From JAXJSP01 sp036310005 (lineage in GTDB: Bacteria; Bacillota; Clostridia; Oscillospirales; Acutalibacteraceae): a stretch of DNA of 64,000 nucleotides. The first letter of the stretch is position 1, and each line of letters opens with the position of its first letter. A program made the translations under genes and the position numbers. Shown one piece after another: positions 27,122 through 37,246 of this stretch. The notes under the pieces are model-generated. The model was not told where the DNA came from. It saw only the letters and a program-made list of their open reading frames with translations, and searched no databases. The DNA lies in NCBI GenBank assembly GCA_036310005.1, contig JAXJSP010000012.1:19823-83822 (forward strand), read 5' to 3'.

Positions 27122-27148
27122 TTAGCACTCTCACTGTTAGAGTGCTAA
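27122..27148 (+). promoter_or_regulatory. CIRCE operator (HrcA binding site)
   Basis: TTAGCACTC (27122-27130), 9 bases, GAGTGCTAA (27140-27148): an exact copy of the CIRCE consensus. The HrcA repressor should bind here and release groESL on heat or misfolding stress. hrcA itself is not in the window. Confidence 0.98.
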
Positions 27149-27177
27149 CACTATTAAATTTATTGGAGGAAATCACA

Positions 27178-27462
27178 ATGACACTAAAACCGTTACTTGA
27201 CCGAGTAGTAATTAAAATGACCGAGGTTGAGGAAACTACAAAAAGCGGAATTATTCTTACCGCATCAGCACAGGAAAAGCCACAGGTGGCTGAAATTGTT
27301 GCAGTAGGTCCGGGAGGACTTGTTGACGGAAAAGAAGTAAAGATGTATGTAAATGTAGGCGACAAGGTAATTGCATCTAAATATTCCGGCACCGAAGTAA
27401 AACTTGACGGAGAGGAATATACCATTCTTCGCCAGAGCGACATTCTCGCAATAGTTGAATAA
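27178..27462 (+). CDS. groES: Co-chaperonin GroES
   Basis: The 94-residue lid of the GroEL chamber, starting at the ATG at 27178 (TLKPLLDRVVIK) after TTGGAGG. It has the mobile-loop segment (about 17-33, EVEETTKSGIILTASA) and the roof hairpin (about 45-55). An upstream in-frame ATG at 27079 is in the promoter and is not the start. It is the first gene of the CIRCE-controlled operon. Confidence 0.97.
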   Translation: MTLKPLLDRVVIKMTEVEETTKSGIILTASAQEKPQVAEIVAVGPGGLVDGKEVKMYVNVGDKVIASKYSGTEVKLDGEEYTILRQSDILAIVE

Positions 27463-27488
27463 TTTATTTAAAGGGAGTCTTTTATATT

Positions 27489-29129
27489 ATGGCAAAAGAT
27501 ATTATTTACGGAGAAGAAGCAAGAAAAGCACTTCAAGCAGGTGTTGATAAACTTGCAAACACAGTTAAAGTAACACTCGGACCTAAGGGAAGAAATGTTG
27601 TATTAGACAAAAAATTCGGCGCACCGCTTGTAACAAACGACGGTGTTACAATCGCAAAAGAAGTTGAACTTGAAAACGCTTTTGAAAACATGGGCGCACA
27701 GATGGTAAAAGAGGTTGCTACAAAAACAAACGACATCGCAGGCGACGGTACTACAACCGCTACTGTTTTGGCACAGGCGCTTATCTGCGAGGGTATGAAA
27801 AATGTTGCAGCGGGCGCTAACCCGATGGTAATCAGAAAGGGTATTAAAAAAGCAGTAGATACCGCTGTTGATGCAGTAAAAGCAAATGCAAAAATCGTTG
27901 ACGGTTCAAAGGACATCGCAAGAGTTGCAACAGTATCTGCAGGCGATGAAGTTATCGGCGACCTTATTGCAGAGGCTATGGATAAAGTATCAACCGACGG
28001 TGTAATTACAGTTGAAGAATCAAAAACAGCAGAAACTTATACCGAAGTTGTTGAAGGTATGATGTTTGACAGAGGTTATCTCTCACCTTATATGTGCACA
28101 AACACAGATAAAATGGAAGCAGTAATTGACGATGCTTACATTCTTATTACAGACAAAAAAATATCAAACATTCAGGACTTGTTACCTGTTTTAGAGCAAA
28201 TCGTTCAATCAGGAAAGAAACTTGTTATTATCGCAGAAGACATCGAGGGCGAGGCTCTTACAACCCTTATTTTGAACAAATTAAGAGGAACTTTCTCTTG
28301 CGTTGCCGTTAAAGCACCGGGCTTTGGCGACAGAAGAAAAGAAATGTTAAGAGATATCGCTGTTTTGACAGGTGGAGAAGTAATCACAGAAGAATTAGGT
28401 CTTGAATTAAAAGATACTCAGATTACACAACTCGGTCGCGCTACACAGGTTAAAGTAACAAAAGACAATACTATCATTGTCGGCGGACAGGGTGATAAGG
28501 AACAAATTGAGGCAAGAGTCGGCCAGATTCGTTCACAAATCGCAATTACAACATCTGAATTTGACAAGGAAAAATTACAGGAAAGACTTGCTAAACTTGC
28601 AGGCGGTGTAGCAGTAATCAAAGTCGGCGCTGCAACCGAAATTGAAATGCAAGAGAAAAAATTGCGCATTGAAGATGCACTTTCATCAACAAAAGCAGCA
28701 GTAGAAGAAGGAATTGTTGCAGGCGGCGGTGTTGCACTCATCAACGCTATGGCAGATGTTGAAAAATTAGTTGAAACTTTAGACGGTGACGAAAAAACAG
28801 GTGCAAAAATTGTTGTTAAAGCACTTGAGGCACCGATGAAACAAATCGCTGTCAACGCCGGTATCGAAGGCGCGGTTATTGTTGATAAAATCAAAAACAG
28901 CGGTAAAACAAATTACGGATATGACGCTTACAAAGGCGTTTATACCGATATGATTGAAGCAGGAATTGTTGACCCGGCAAAGGTTACCCGTTCAGCACTT
29001 TTAAATGCTGCATCAATCGCTTCAATGATTTTAACAACCGAAAGTTTGGTAACCGACATCAAAGATCCGTCGGCAGATGCCGCAGCAGCCGCTGCAGCAG
29101 TACAGGGCGGCATGGGCGGAATGTATTAA
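27489..29129 (+). CDS. groEL: Chaperonin GroEL
   Basis: The 60-kDa chaperonin subunit, 546 residues. It shows the ATP-binding TLGPKGRNVVLDKKFGAP (about 30-47), GDGTTTATVLAQAL (about 86-99), the signature AAVEEGIVAGGGVALINA (about 405), and a C-terminal Gly-Met tail (GGMGGMY). It follows groES by 26 bases with AAAGGGAGT before the ATG. Confidence 0.99.
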   Translation: MAKDIIYGEEARKALQAGVDKLANTVKVTLGPKGRNVVLDKKFGAPLVTNDGVTIAKEVELENAFENMGAQMVKEVATKTNDIAGDGTTTATVLAQALICEGMKNVAAGANPMVIRKGIKKAVDTAVDAVKANAKIVDGSKDIARVATVSAGDEVIGDLIAEAMDKVSTDGVITVEESKTAETYTEVVEGMMFDRGYLSPYMCTNTDKMEAVIDDAYILITDKKISNIQDLLPVLEQIVQSGKKLVIIAEDIEGEALTTLILNKLRGTFSCVAVKAPGFGDRRKEMLRDIAVLTGGEVITEELGLELKDTQITQLGRATQVKVTKDNTIIVGGQGDKEQIEARVGQIRSQIAITTSEFDKEKLQERLAKLAGGVAVIKVGAATEIEMQEKKLRIEDALSSTKAAVEEGIVAGGGVALINAMADVEKLVETLDGDEKTGAKIVVKALEAPMKQIAVNAGIEGAVIVDKIKNSGKTNYGYDAYKGVYTDMIEAGIVDPAKVTRSALLNAASIASMILTTESLVTDIKDPSADAAAAAAAVQGGMGGMY

Positions 29130-29163
29130 TAAATCATCCGGCTTGTAAGATATCACAAGACAA

Positions 29164-29199
29164 ATACCGATTAAGAGAAATCTTAATCGGTATTTTTTT
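29164..29199 (+). terminator. Terminator of groES-groEL
   Basis: ATACCGATTAAG (29164-29175) pairs perfectly with CTTAATCGGTAT (29182-29193), followed by seven T. Confidence 0.95.
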
Positions 29200-29224
29200 G
29201 TCGAATATGACAGTTTTAAAAACA

Positions 29225-29253
29225 TTTACAAATTATAATAACTATGTTATTAT
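29225..29253 (+). promoter_or_regulatory. Promoter of the MBG-repeat protein gene
   Basis: TTTACA (29225-29230), a 17-base spacer and TATTAT (29248-29253), with TGT just before the -10 (extended -10), 34 bases upstream of the ATG. Confidence 0.65.
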
Positions 29254-29287
29254 AAAAATTAACCACTTAAGTTTAAAGGAGAAAAAA

Positions 29288-32200
29288 ATGAAAAGATTAT
29301 TTTCGGTTGTGTTAGTATTATTAATGCTTATAAGCGTTGTGCCGACAGGTATAGTCAGCGCAACAGAGGTTGAACTTATTGATATTAACACATTAGAGGT
29401 TAAATTATTAAGTGATGAGAGGGTATATGACGGACAGGTGTTTTTACCGCAAGTCAGCGTAACTGACGGGGAAAACACTTTGAGTATAGATACAGACTAC
29501 ACGGTACTTTATGAAAACGAGGAGTCGGCAGATGCCGGCGAGTATACACTCACCGTAAACGGAGCAGGGCTTTATACCGGCGAGGTCGTACTGCATTATA
29601 CAATAACCAAAATTAATATTGAGCAAACTGCGGACTTATTCAGTCTCTCACAGCAAACCTATTCATACACAGGTGCCGCAATTAAGCCCGAAGTTTTATT
29701 TAATGAGCAGCAGATAAATGCCGACGAATTTTCGGTAGTTTATGCGGAAGATACAGTAAATCTCGGCACAAAGCAAATCAGCATCACAGCAAACGAAAAT
29801 ACAAATTATGCAGGCAGTATTGTATTGGAATATGAAATTGTCAAGGCCTCAATCGAGGATATTAAGGACAGATTTTCATTATCAAAAACTCAGTTTGAAT
29901 ATGACGGACTGGCTCACAACCCCGCAGTACTTTACAACGGTGAAACTTTGCCCGATGTGTTTGAGGTAACAACTGCTGATGACACAACAAATGCAGGAAT
30001 TGTCGCAGTTACTGTCAGCGCAAAAGAGGAGTCTTATTATCAGGGCGAAATCGAACTTACATACGAAATTTTACCGAAAGATATTACCGAAATCTGGACA
30101 GCAGATAAAAAAGATGAGGCAGACCTTGTTTATAACGGACAAGAGCAAACACCGGAAGTTTCGGTGTCTGACGGTGAAAGCGAAGTCGCAAGCGAAAATT
30201 ACGATGTAAGTTATGAAAATAATGTAAATGTCGGTTTTCTTACCGTGACCGTCACCGCAAAGGGAAATTACACAGGCACTCTTGAAAAAGAAATTGAGAT
30301 TTTACCGAAAGAACTTACCGCTCAAAACGCACAGGAACTTGAAGATGTAATATATACATCTTTTGAATTTACACCGCAAGTTGTAATTACAGACGGTGAG
30401 TACACATTGGTAAAAGACTTTGATTATACTTTAACCTACGAAAACAACATAAATGTCGGCGAGGCGACCGCAAAAGCGGTGCTTTCGGGCAATTACACAG
30501 GCGATATTTTAATTAATTTTAATATCTTGCAAGCGGAAATTACGGAGGAAAATGTCGCTTTTGATGTAACAGGCTTTGTATACAATAAAGCAGAACAAAA
30601 ACCGCAAGTCAGCGTAACTGTCGGCGAATATACTTTGATTGAGGGACAAGATTATTCGCTTTGTTTTGACGAGGACTTAATTTCAACGGGTGAAAAGACC
30701 GTAACCGTTACGGGACTTTCAAACTTTAAAGGCGAAGTTAATAAGACATATAATATTGCAAGCAAAGAATTAACTGCTGAAAATGTTGCACAAATAGAAG
30801 ACGAAGTTTATACAGGCAGCGAAATCACACCCGAAATTACAGTAACCGACGACGAAGTCACGCTCGAGCAGGATAAAGACTATTCTGTTGTATATGAAAA
30901 CAATATAAACGCGGGTACTGCTGTTATAAAAGTAACAGGAATCGGTAATTACTGCGGCGAGTTTGAAGTAAACTTTAATATTACACAAAAACAAATCGAC
31001 ACGCTTTTAATTACAGGAGATTATGTTTATACAGGCAGTGAAATTATACCGCAGATTTCGGTAAAAGCAGGCGATTTAGAGTTAACCGAAGACGATTATG
31101 ATATTGAGGCAAGCGACAATATAAATGTCGGCACCGCAAATGTAAAAATCACCGCAAAGGGAAATTACACAGGCGAATTAAGTGAAAATTTCCAAATTGC
31201 CGAAAAAGATATTTCCGAGTTTGATTTCAGATTAACACAGTATTCATTTACATACGACCAAAGACCTCACTGCCCGGACATTGAAAACTATTTGTATAAC
31301 GATATACCTCTTGTTTCAGGTACGGACTACACGGTAGAAAAAGACAGAACAACTGCCAATGTCGGCAGTTATGAAGTCGTCATCAGCGGTATTAATAATT
31401 TTACGGGTACTAAAACCTTGTATTATACCATAAACGAGGCATCGCTTGAAAACCTTGCAGACTTGTTTGAACTTGTCGATGCAGGACAAACGGTAACAGA
31501 CAGCACTTACACTTATGATGAGCAAGAACACATCCCGTCCGTTTTATTCAACGGTGTCGATGTCAACTCCGTTGCAAGTCTGAGAGTGGTATATAATGAG
31601 GACGAAGATTATTATAAAACCGCAGGCGAAAAAATAATCACCGTATACGGTGACAGCCCCTATACAAAAAGCGTAGAGTTAAAATATGTTATCAATCAGT
31701 ACGACATTAACGATTATTTAAGCGATAACGATTTACAAGTCGAGTATTCGTATAACGGACAGAGTATTGATGACGGAATTGTATTTAAGTCGGAAAAAAT
31801 AACCCCCGATGTTTTAATCGCAGATTTTAATTTATATGTCGATTATATAGTCACTTATACAGATAATGTCAATGTCGGCAAAGCGTGTATAACAGTAAAG
31901 GGCGTGGGCAATTACTGCGGCGAAGTTGAAAAGAATTTTGACATCTTACCGCTTGATATTTCAAACGCAGAAATCACCTTAAATCAAACCGAGTTTACTT
32001 ATACAGGCTACACACAAACCGCAAAAATCAAAAAAGTCACAGTAAACGGAATTGCGCTTTCTTCAACCGATTACAGCGTTAAGTATTCAAACAATACTTA
32101 CGCTTCGCTTGAGAGTAATGCTAAAATAGCACTTACAGGTAAGGGCAATTTTACAGGAAAGGCGGTCGCCGAATATACAATCAAGCCTATCGCCTTTACG

Positions 32201-33448
32201 CAAATGGATCCGTCAATCATTAAAGTCGAAACATTAGACAGTTATGTTTATGACGCAAAGGCTAAAACCCCCAAAGTTACAGTTTCCGGCACAGTAAACG
32301 GGGTTAAATATGCATTTGTCGAAGACAGAGATTTTGAGGTAGATTATTGGAATAATGTAAACGCAGGAGTTGCCCAAATCAGAATAAAAGGACTCGGTAA
32401 TATCTCCGGTATGTATATTAAAAGTTTTAGAATTACACCTGTTACTATCAAGGCGGCACATGTCACAATTGACGATTCTGCGTGCGTTTATACCGGCTCA
32501 AAAGTTGTACCGAAAGTCCGTGTTGTAATCAATAAGAAAACAATTTCGTCAAGCAACTACTCACTTACTCTGATTGATAATGTAAACGCCGGTACCGCTA
32601 CTGTTGCAGTTGTCGGCAAAGGCAATTATGACGGTGTCGTATTGCAGCATTTTACCATTTCAAAAAGGACACTAAAAAGTGATATGTTTACAGTATCTTC
32701 AAGTGTTGCTTATACGGGCAAGGAAGTAAGACCCGATATTGAATATAAAAACTGCAAGTCAAGTGATTTTACGGTAAGTTATGCTTACAATGTAAATTAC
32801 GGAACAGGCACGGTTACTTTCAAGGGCAAAAACAACTGCGTCGGCACAGTAAGAAAGTTGTTTACAATCGTTCCTAAAAAAGTAAGCGGCGTTAAGGCGG
32901 AATCAGTTTCATATAACAGCGTAAAGATATCCTGGAATAAAATTTCGGGCGTCACCGGATATGAAATTTTCAGAGCAACAAGCGAAAACGGAACATATAA
33001 GTCAGTTGTAAGACTAAAAGGCTATTCAACAACTACTTATACGGACAATACTTTGACAGCGGGACTTACTTATTATTACAAAGTAAGAGCAATCAAATAT
33101 GCAGACGAAAAATACTGCAACGGATTTTATTCAACTGCTGTCAGCGTAAGACCGGTACCGAATAAAGTCGTTATTTCTTCTTTAAGAAACGCAAAATCAA
33201 AAACCGCAAGCCTCACTTTTGAAAAGCAAAGCGGTGTTTCGGGCTACCAGATTTATGTGTCAAATTCAAAAACCGGCGGTTATGTAAAACTTGACACGCT
33301 CAAGGGCGCAAGTAATGTAAGGTATAACCACAGCTCGCTTGTAAAGGGAAAAACCTATTATTACAGAGTCAGAGCATATAAACTGGTAGACGGAGAGTAT
33401 GTTTACGGAGCGTTTTCAACATACAAGTATGTTAAAATAACTAAATAA
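29288..33448 (+). CDS. Secreted multi-repeat (MBG-like) surface protein with FN3 domains
   Basis: A 1386-residue secreted protein. The start is the ATG at 29288 behind AAAGGAG; the longer frame from 29198 begins in the groEL terminator. It has a signal peptide (about 1-26, ending IVSA). By eye there are 15 tandem repeats of 60-90 residues with the pattern Y-x-G ... P-x-V ... DY-x-V-x-Y-x-N-N-x-N-x-G ... G-N-Y-x-G ... F-x-I, resembling MBG/YDG beta-sandwich repeats. Two fibronectin type III domains (about 1200-1386) follow. No LPxTG sorting signal or membrane anchor is seen. It probably acts as a stalk or adhesin at the surface. The next gene begins 17 bases on and also ends in two FN3 domains. 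Confidence 0.85.
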   Translation: MKRLFSVVLVLLMLISVVPTGIVSATEVELIDINTLEVKLLSDERVYDGQVFLPQVSVTDGENTLSIDTDYTVLYENEESADAGEYTLTVNGAGLYTGEVVLHYTITKINIEQTADLFSLSQQTYSYTGAAIKPEVLFNEQQINADEFSVVYAEDTVNLGTKQISITANENTNYAGSIVLEYEIVKASIEDIKDRFSLSKTQFEYDGLAHNPAVLYNGETLPDVFEVTTADDTTNAGIVAVTVSAKEESYYQGEIELTYEILPKDITEIWTADKKDEADLVYNGQEQTPEVSVSDGESEVASENYDVSYENNVNVGFLTVTVTAKGNYTGTLEKEIEILPKELTAQNAQELEDVIYTSFEFTPQVVITDGEYTLVKDFDYTLTYENNINVGEATAKAVLSGNYTGDILINFNILQAEITEENVAFDVTGFVYNKAEQKPQVSVTVGEYTLIEGQDYSLCFDEDLISTGEKTVTVTGLSNFKGEVNKTYNIASKELTAENVAQIEDEVYTGSEITPEITVTDDEVTLEQDKDYSVVYENNINAGTAVIKVTGIGNYCGEFEVNFNITQKQIDTLLITGDYVYTGSEIIPQISVKAGDLELTEDDYDIEASDNINVGTANVKITAKGNYTGELSENFQIAEKDISEFDFRLTQYSFTYDQRPHCPDIENYLYNDIPLVSGTDYTVEKDRTTANVGSYEVVISGINNFTGTKTLYYTINEASLENLADLFELVDAGQTVTDSTYTYDEQEHIPSVLFNGVDVNSVASLRVVYNEDEDYYKTAGEKIITVYGDSPYTKSVELKYVINQYDINDYLSDNDLQVEYSYNGQSIDDGIVFKSEKITPDVLIADFNLYVDYIVTYTDNVNVGKACITVKGVGNYCGEVEKNFDILPLDISNAEITLNQTEFTYTGYTQTAKIKKVTVNGIALSSTDYSVKYSNNTYASLESNAKIALTGKGNFTGKAVAEYTIKPIAFTQMDPSIIKVETLDSYVYDAKAKTPKVTVSGTVNGVKYAFVEDRDFEVDYWNNVNAGVAQIRIKGLGNISGMYIKSFRITPVTIKAAHVTIDDSACVYTGSKVVPKVRVVINKKTISSSNYSLTLIDNVNAGTATVAVVGKGNYDGVVLQHFTISKRTLKSDMFTVSSSVAYTGKEVRPDIEYKNCKSSDFTVSYAYNVNYGTGTVTFKGKNNCVGTVRKLFTIVPKKVSGVKAESVSYNSVKISWNKISGVTGYEIFRATSENGTYKSVVRLKGYSTTTYTDNTLTAGLTYYYKVRAIKYADEKYCNGFYSTAVSVRPVPNKVVISSLRNAKSKTASLTFEKQSGVSGYQIYVSNSKTGGYVKLDTLKGASNVRYNHSSLVKGKTYYYRVRAYKLVDGEYVYGAFSTYKYVKITK

Positions 33449-33465
33449 GTAAGGGGTATAGAATT

Positions 33466-35007
33466 ATGAAAAGATTTGTTAGTTTGGTATTATGTCTTGT
33501 TTTGACACTTACTATGTTTGCGGGACTTTCGGTTACCGCATCTGCAACAGAAGAAAGCGAATTTGAATATGAAGTTTCAAATTCACAGGTAACAATTACT
33601 GCGTGCTATTCTGAAGCGACAAAAGTAGAAATTCCGTCAAAAATCAAAGGCTATCCCGTTACAAAAATTGACGAGTATGCGTTTGCATTTTGTGAGAATT
33701 TAAAGAGCGTATCAATTCCGAACACCATAACGCATATTAAAGATTATGCTTTTTCATTTTGCGTGAAACTTACAAGCGTTACTTTGCCGAGCGATTTGTT
33801 ATATATCGGTGACTCAGCATTCAGCGGCACCGCAATTAAAAGCATAACAATTCCCGCCAAAGTTAAAAGCATCAAATCTACCGCGTTTATGATGTGCGAA
33901 AAACTTACCACTTTTAAAGTTGCGGCAGATAACAAGTATTTTAGTACTGTAAATGGAGTGCTTTTTAACAAATCAAAAGCAAAACTTGTTATTTATCCAA
34001 GCGGAAAAACAGCCACATCATATTCAATACCGAGTGGCACAAAAACCGTAGGAAAACTTGCGTTTAACTGGAACAACATATTGACAAGCGTTAAATTCCC
34101 CTCAAGCGTTACCACGCTTGAAGAAGGAGCATTTACTTTTTGTATGGCATTGAGCAGCGTTAATATTCCTGGAAATATTACTACAATAAGCAATTCAGCC
34201 TTTGCTTTTTGTACCGCTTTAAAGAGCGTAAAAATTGCAAGCGGCGTAAAAACTATTGAAAGTGCAGCCTTTGCTTATGATTTCAGTTTAAAAACCGTAA
34301 GCATACCAAACAGTGTTACAAAAATTTCAGACGAGGCTTTTGCGGAAAGCGACAGCGTTGTCATTTATTGCAACTGCAATTCTTATGCTTATAAATATGC
34401 AAGGTTTAATGAAATAAACTACAACCGACTTCATTCGCTTGAAGGTAATACCTGTACAAAATGCAAGGCAAACTTTAATGAACTTACTCCAAAACTCGGC
34501 AGCGCGGTAAACACAGTGTCGGGTGTTAGATTAACCTGGTATTCAATGCCCGGTGCACAGCAGTATGTTGTTTACAGAAAAACAACAGGCGGTTGGGTTA
34601 AACTTGCACAGACAGCTTCAACAAATTATATTGATAAAACCGCAAAAAGCGGCACAACTTACAAATACACGGTAAGAGCGGTACGCAACAACAAATACAG
34701 TAATTATAATGAAAACGGAAGAACCGTTACCTACTTAGCCGCACCGAAATTCAAACTGACAAATTCGGCAGAGGGAATTACTGTTTCTATCAGCAAAGTT
34801 CAAGGTGCTAAAAGTTACCGCATTTACAGAAAAACGGATGGCGGTTTTTTTGAGAGAATTAAAACCACTACCTCTACAAGTTATGTAGATACTACAGCAC
34901 AGACAGGTGTTGATTACACCTATGCGGTAAGAGCAGTAAACGGTAACGCGACAAGTAATTACTACCTTGTCGGTTTATCGATTTTATATCCGAATTATAC
35001 TAAATAA
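33466..35007 (+). CDS. Secreted BspA-like leucine-rich-repeat protein with FN3 domains
   Basis: A 513-residue secreted protein: signal peptide (about 1-27, ending TASA), then about nine BspA/LRR_5 repeats of 22-24 residues with the pattern I-x-x-x-A-F-x-x-C-x-x-L-x-S-V-x-I-P (about 40-300). A short CTKCKANF segment that may bind metal comes next, then two fibronectin type III domains (about 330-420 and 420-505). Proteins of this sort bind host or matrix proteins, or polysaccharide, in gut bacteria. It shares FN3 layout with its neighbour and probably its transcript. Confidence 0.88.
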   Translation: MKRFVSLVLCLVLTLTMFAGLSVTASATEESEFEYEVSNSQVTITACYSEATKVEIPSKIKGYPVTKIDEYAFAFCENLKSVSIPNTITHIKDYAFSFCVKLTSVTLPSDLLYIGDSAFSGTAIKSITIPAKVKSIKSTAFMMCEKLTTFKVAADNKYFSTVNGVLFNKSKAKLVIYPSGKTATSYSIPSGTKTVGKLAFNWNNILTSVKFPSSVTTLEEGAFTFCMALSSVNIPGNITTISNSAFAFCTALKSVKIASGVKTIESAAFAYDFSLKTVSIPNSVTKISDEAFAESDSVVIYCNCNSYAYKYARFNEINYNRLHSLEGNTCTKCKANFNELTPKLGSAVNTVSGVRLTWYSMPGAQQYVVYRKTTGGWVKLAQTASTNYIDKTAKSGTTYKYTVRAVRNNKYSNYNENGRTVTYLAAPKFKLTNSAEGITVSISKVQGAKSYRIYRKTDGGFFERIKTTTSTSYVDTTAQTGVDYTYAVRAVNGNATSNYYLVGLSILYPNYTK

Positions 35008-35017
35008 CCAATCATAA

Positions 35018-35043
35018 AAACCGCCTCGACAGAGGCGGTTTTT
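35018..35043 (+). terminator. Terminator after the LRR protein gene
   Basis: AAACCGCCTC (35018-35027), GACA loop, GAGGCGGTTT (35032-35041), then T's. Confidence 0.9.
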
Positions 35044-35237
35044 ACCGTCTTAGACGGGCCTCCCTCTGATGAGTGGAGCCGAGAAGTGCCTACAGAGTAC
35101 CATATAAAGCAACTTCGTTGCCCTCTGACAAGGGGCGACAAGTAGTGCTATAATTAGTCGGTACTAACAGAATACCATAAAAACCGTCTACGACGGGTGC
35201 CGACAAACAACCACAAAAACCGTCTACGATGGGTGCC
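35044..35237. repeat. Intergenic repeat cluster (palindromic fragments)
   Basis: The gap to asnB holds fragments of dispersed repeats. CCTCCCTCTGATGAG at 35059-35073 recurs at 58879-58893. A GCAACTTCGTTGC hairpin followed by CCTCTGACAAGGGGCGACAA (35109-35141) resembles the block at 58979-59018. A 27-base repeat starting CCATAAAAACCGTCTACGA occurs at 35175-35201 and 35211-35237 with two differences, and a partial third copy (ACCGTCTTAGACGGG) lies near 35044. No coding capacity is seen. Confidence 0.75.
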
Positions 35238-35239
35238 TG

Positions 35240-37051
35240 TTATACAATACTTATCTTATACGCAGTAAAGAATACATCCAACTGTACAAGCCACGCAATC
35301 AGTTGCGGCAGCGCCATTAACTGCCCGAACCAAGTCTGATTATCTTTTTGCAATATATCGCTCAGCACCTGTTTTTTAATAACCTTGTTTAAAAAACCGT
35401 CTTTGTTTTTTAAACTTTCATTTAACATATCAAGTACTGATTTTGAATATTCTTTATTATGGGTTTTAGGGTACGGACTTTTCTTTCTGTAAAGTATTTC
35501 ATCGGGGAGCAGTCCCGCCGCCGCGTTACGCAGCAACGCTTTTTCGACATTGTTTTCAAACTTAATCTCCCAAGGCACATCAAATACAAATTGAGCGAGT
35601 TTCTTGTCCGCAAACGGAACTCTCACCTCCAAAGACGAGTACATACTCATTCTGTCTTTTCTTTCGAGCAGACTTTGCATAAAAAACTTTTGCGATAAAT
35701 AACTTGCTATGCGCGAGGTCTTCATACTCTCGCTGTCGCTTGAGAGTACAGGACAGGCATTCCTGCACGCGACATACACATCTTTTGCGTATTCATACCC
35801 CTTTTTCTTGTCAATAAAATCGTCTTTAAATAAACTTGCCCTTAAATTCGGATCGTGTATCCACGGGAAGAAATCACGCTCTAACATTTCCTTTCTGTAA
35901 AACCAAGGATAACCGCCGAAAATCTCGTCGGCACACTCGCCCGATAATGCAACCGTGTGATTTTCTTTCACCTTACTGCAAAAGTATAAAAGCGACGAGT
36001 CAATATCCGCCTGACCGGGCAAATCGCGTGCAAAAGTTGCGTTTATTAAATTGTCCGCAACTTCCTTTGTCGGCGCAGTAAGCACCGTATGCTTTGTTTT
36101 AAGATAATCGGCACAAAGTACCGCAAACTCGTCATCTCTTTGAGGCTGAAAAAGTGAACTTTCAAAACTTTGCTTGTTGCCCTCGTATTCAAAAGAATAA
36201 GTGCATAAATCACTCTTTTCGCTTTTTGCAATCGCCGATACCACCGACGAATCAAGTCCGCCCGACAAAAATGTACAAAGCGGCACATCGCTTACAAGTT
36301 GACTTTTGACGGAGTTAAAAAGCAACTCTCTTGTCTTTTCGACAGTTTGATCTTTTGATAAATTCTGCTCGTTTGCAGCAAGAGAAAAATAAGTTTTGAT
36401 TTTAAGTCCGTCTTTGTCAAAATAACCGCACTCGCCCGCGCAAAACTCTTTAATACCTTTAAACACACCGCTTCCGTTTGTCGTAACAGGAGTCATATAT
36501 ATTAATTGGTATATGCCCTCATCGTCAATTTCCGTCTTGACATCGGGATGTGCAAGTATTCCCTTAACTTCCGAAGCAAAAAGCAAGGTGTCGTTTTCAA
36601 TATAGTAATATAAAGGCTTGACACCAAAGGGATCACGCGCTAAAAAGGCACGCTTTTTGCCTTTATCATAAATGCAGAACGCAAAAATTCCGTTGAGCAG
36701 GTCAACACATTTTTCACCGAATACAATATAAGAATAAAGCACGACTTCGGTATCACAGTTTGTCTTGAATTTAATACCGAGCGAACTTAACTTCTGCCTT
36801 AATTCGTCACAGTTGTAAATCTCACCGTTATATACAATCGTATATTCTCTGCCGCCGACATTCGCACTCATCGGCTGTACGCCGAGTTTAATATCAATAA
36901 CCGCAAGCCTGTTGTGACAAAGTACAGCGTTATAATCATCATATACACCTTTTGAATCAGGTCCTCTGTGAGTTAAAACTTCACTCATTTTAATCGCCTT
37001 GTCTTTGTCAGGCCTTGAATAAAAATTAAGAACACCGCTTATAGAACACAT
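35240..37051 (-). CDS. asnB: Asparagine synthetase (glutamine-hydrolysing)
   Basis: Converts Asp, Gln and ATP to Asn and Glu. The 603-residue protein has the N-terminal glutaminase domain with nucleophile Cys2 (MCSISGVL), RHRGPDS-like THRGPDSKG and NGEIYN, and the C-terminal ATP-pyrophosphatase domain with SGGLDSSVV (about residue 260) and GECADEIFGGY. The ribosome site AGGGGGG lies in front of the ATG. It is a single gene oriented against both neighbours. Confidence 0.95.
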   Translation of the reverse strand: MCSISGVLNFYSRPDKDKAIKMSEVLTHRGPDSKGVYDDYNAVLCHNRLAVIDIKLGVQPMSANVGGREYTIVYNGEIYNCDELRQKLSSLGIKFKTNCDTEVVLYSYIVFGEKCVDLLNGIFAFCIYDKGKKRAFLARDPFGVKPLYYYIENDTLLFASEVKGILAHPDVKTEIDDEGIYQLIYMTPVTTNGSGVFKGIKEFCAGECGYFDKDGLKIKTYFSLAANEQNLSKDQTVEKTRELLFNSVKSQLVSDVPLCTFLSGGLDSSVVSAIAKSEKSDLCTYSFEYEGNKQSFESSLFQPQRDDEFAVLCADYLKTKHTVLTAPTKEVADNLINATFARDLPGQADIDSSLLYFCSKVKENHTVALSGECADEIFGGYPWFYRKEMLERDFFPWIHDPNLRASLFKDDFIDKKKGYEYAKDVYVACRNACPVLSSDSESMKTSRIASYLSQKFFMQSLLERKDRMSMYSSLEVRVPFADKKLAQFVFDVPWEIKFENNVEKALLRNAAAGLLPDEILYRKKSPYPKTHNKEYSKSVLDMLNESLKNKDGFLNKVIKKQVLSDILQKDNQTWFGQLMALPQLIAWLVQLDVFFTAYKISIV

Positions 37052-37150
37052 ATTAACCCCCCTAATAATTGTATATATAGTATATTCAAAAAAGCCCGTT
37101 TTTGCCTTAAGTTTATGATTTGTCTAAATTCTACAAAAATAAAAATTAAA

Positions 37151-37196
37151 TATGTATAAAAAACATATATTTTTTTACAAACAAAATTGTTATAAT
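37151..37196 (+). promoter_or_regulatory. Promoter with palindrome, carbohydrate locus (first)
   Basis: An extended -10 promoter (TGTTATAAT, -10 hexamer 37191-37196) lacks a good -35. In its place, 23 bases upstream of the -10, lies the palindrome TATGT-ATAAAAA-ACATA (37151-37167). The same arrangement recurs at 41599-41644, so a shared regulator is likely. Confidence 0.6.
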
Positions 37197-37246
37197 TTAG
37201 GAAAATTTAAACTGCGTTTTACTGCGCATAAGGGGGAGTTAAACCT

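Noticed and set aside
29198..29287. An N-terminal extension of the MBG protein from 29198
   Set aside because: It would start inside the groEL terminator; AAAGGAG and a signal peptide support 29288.
37151..37196. Catabolite-control (cre) site in the locus promoters
   Set aside because: The palindrome does not match the cre consensus with its central CG.
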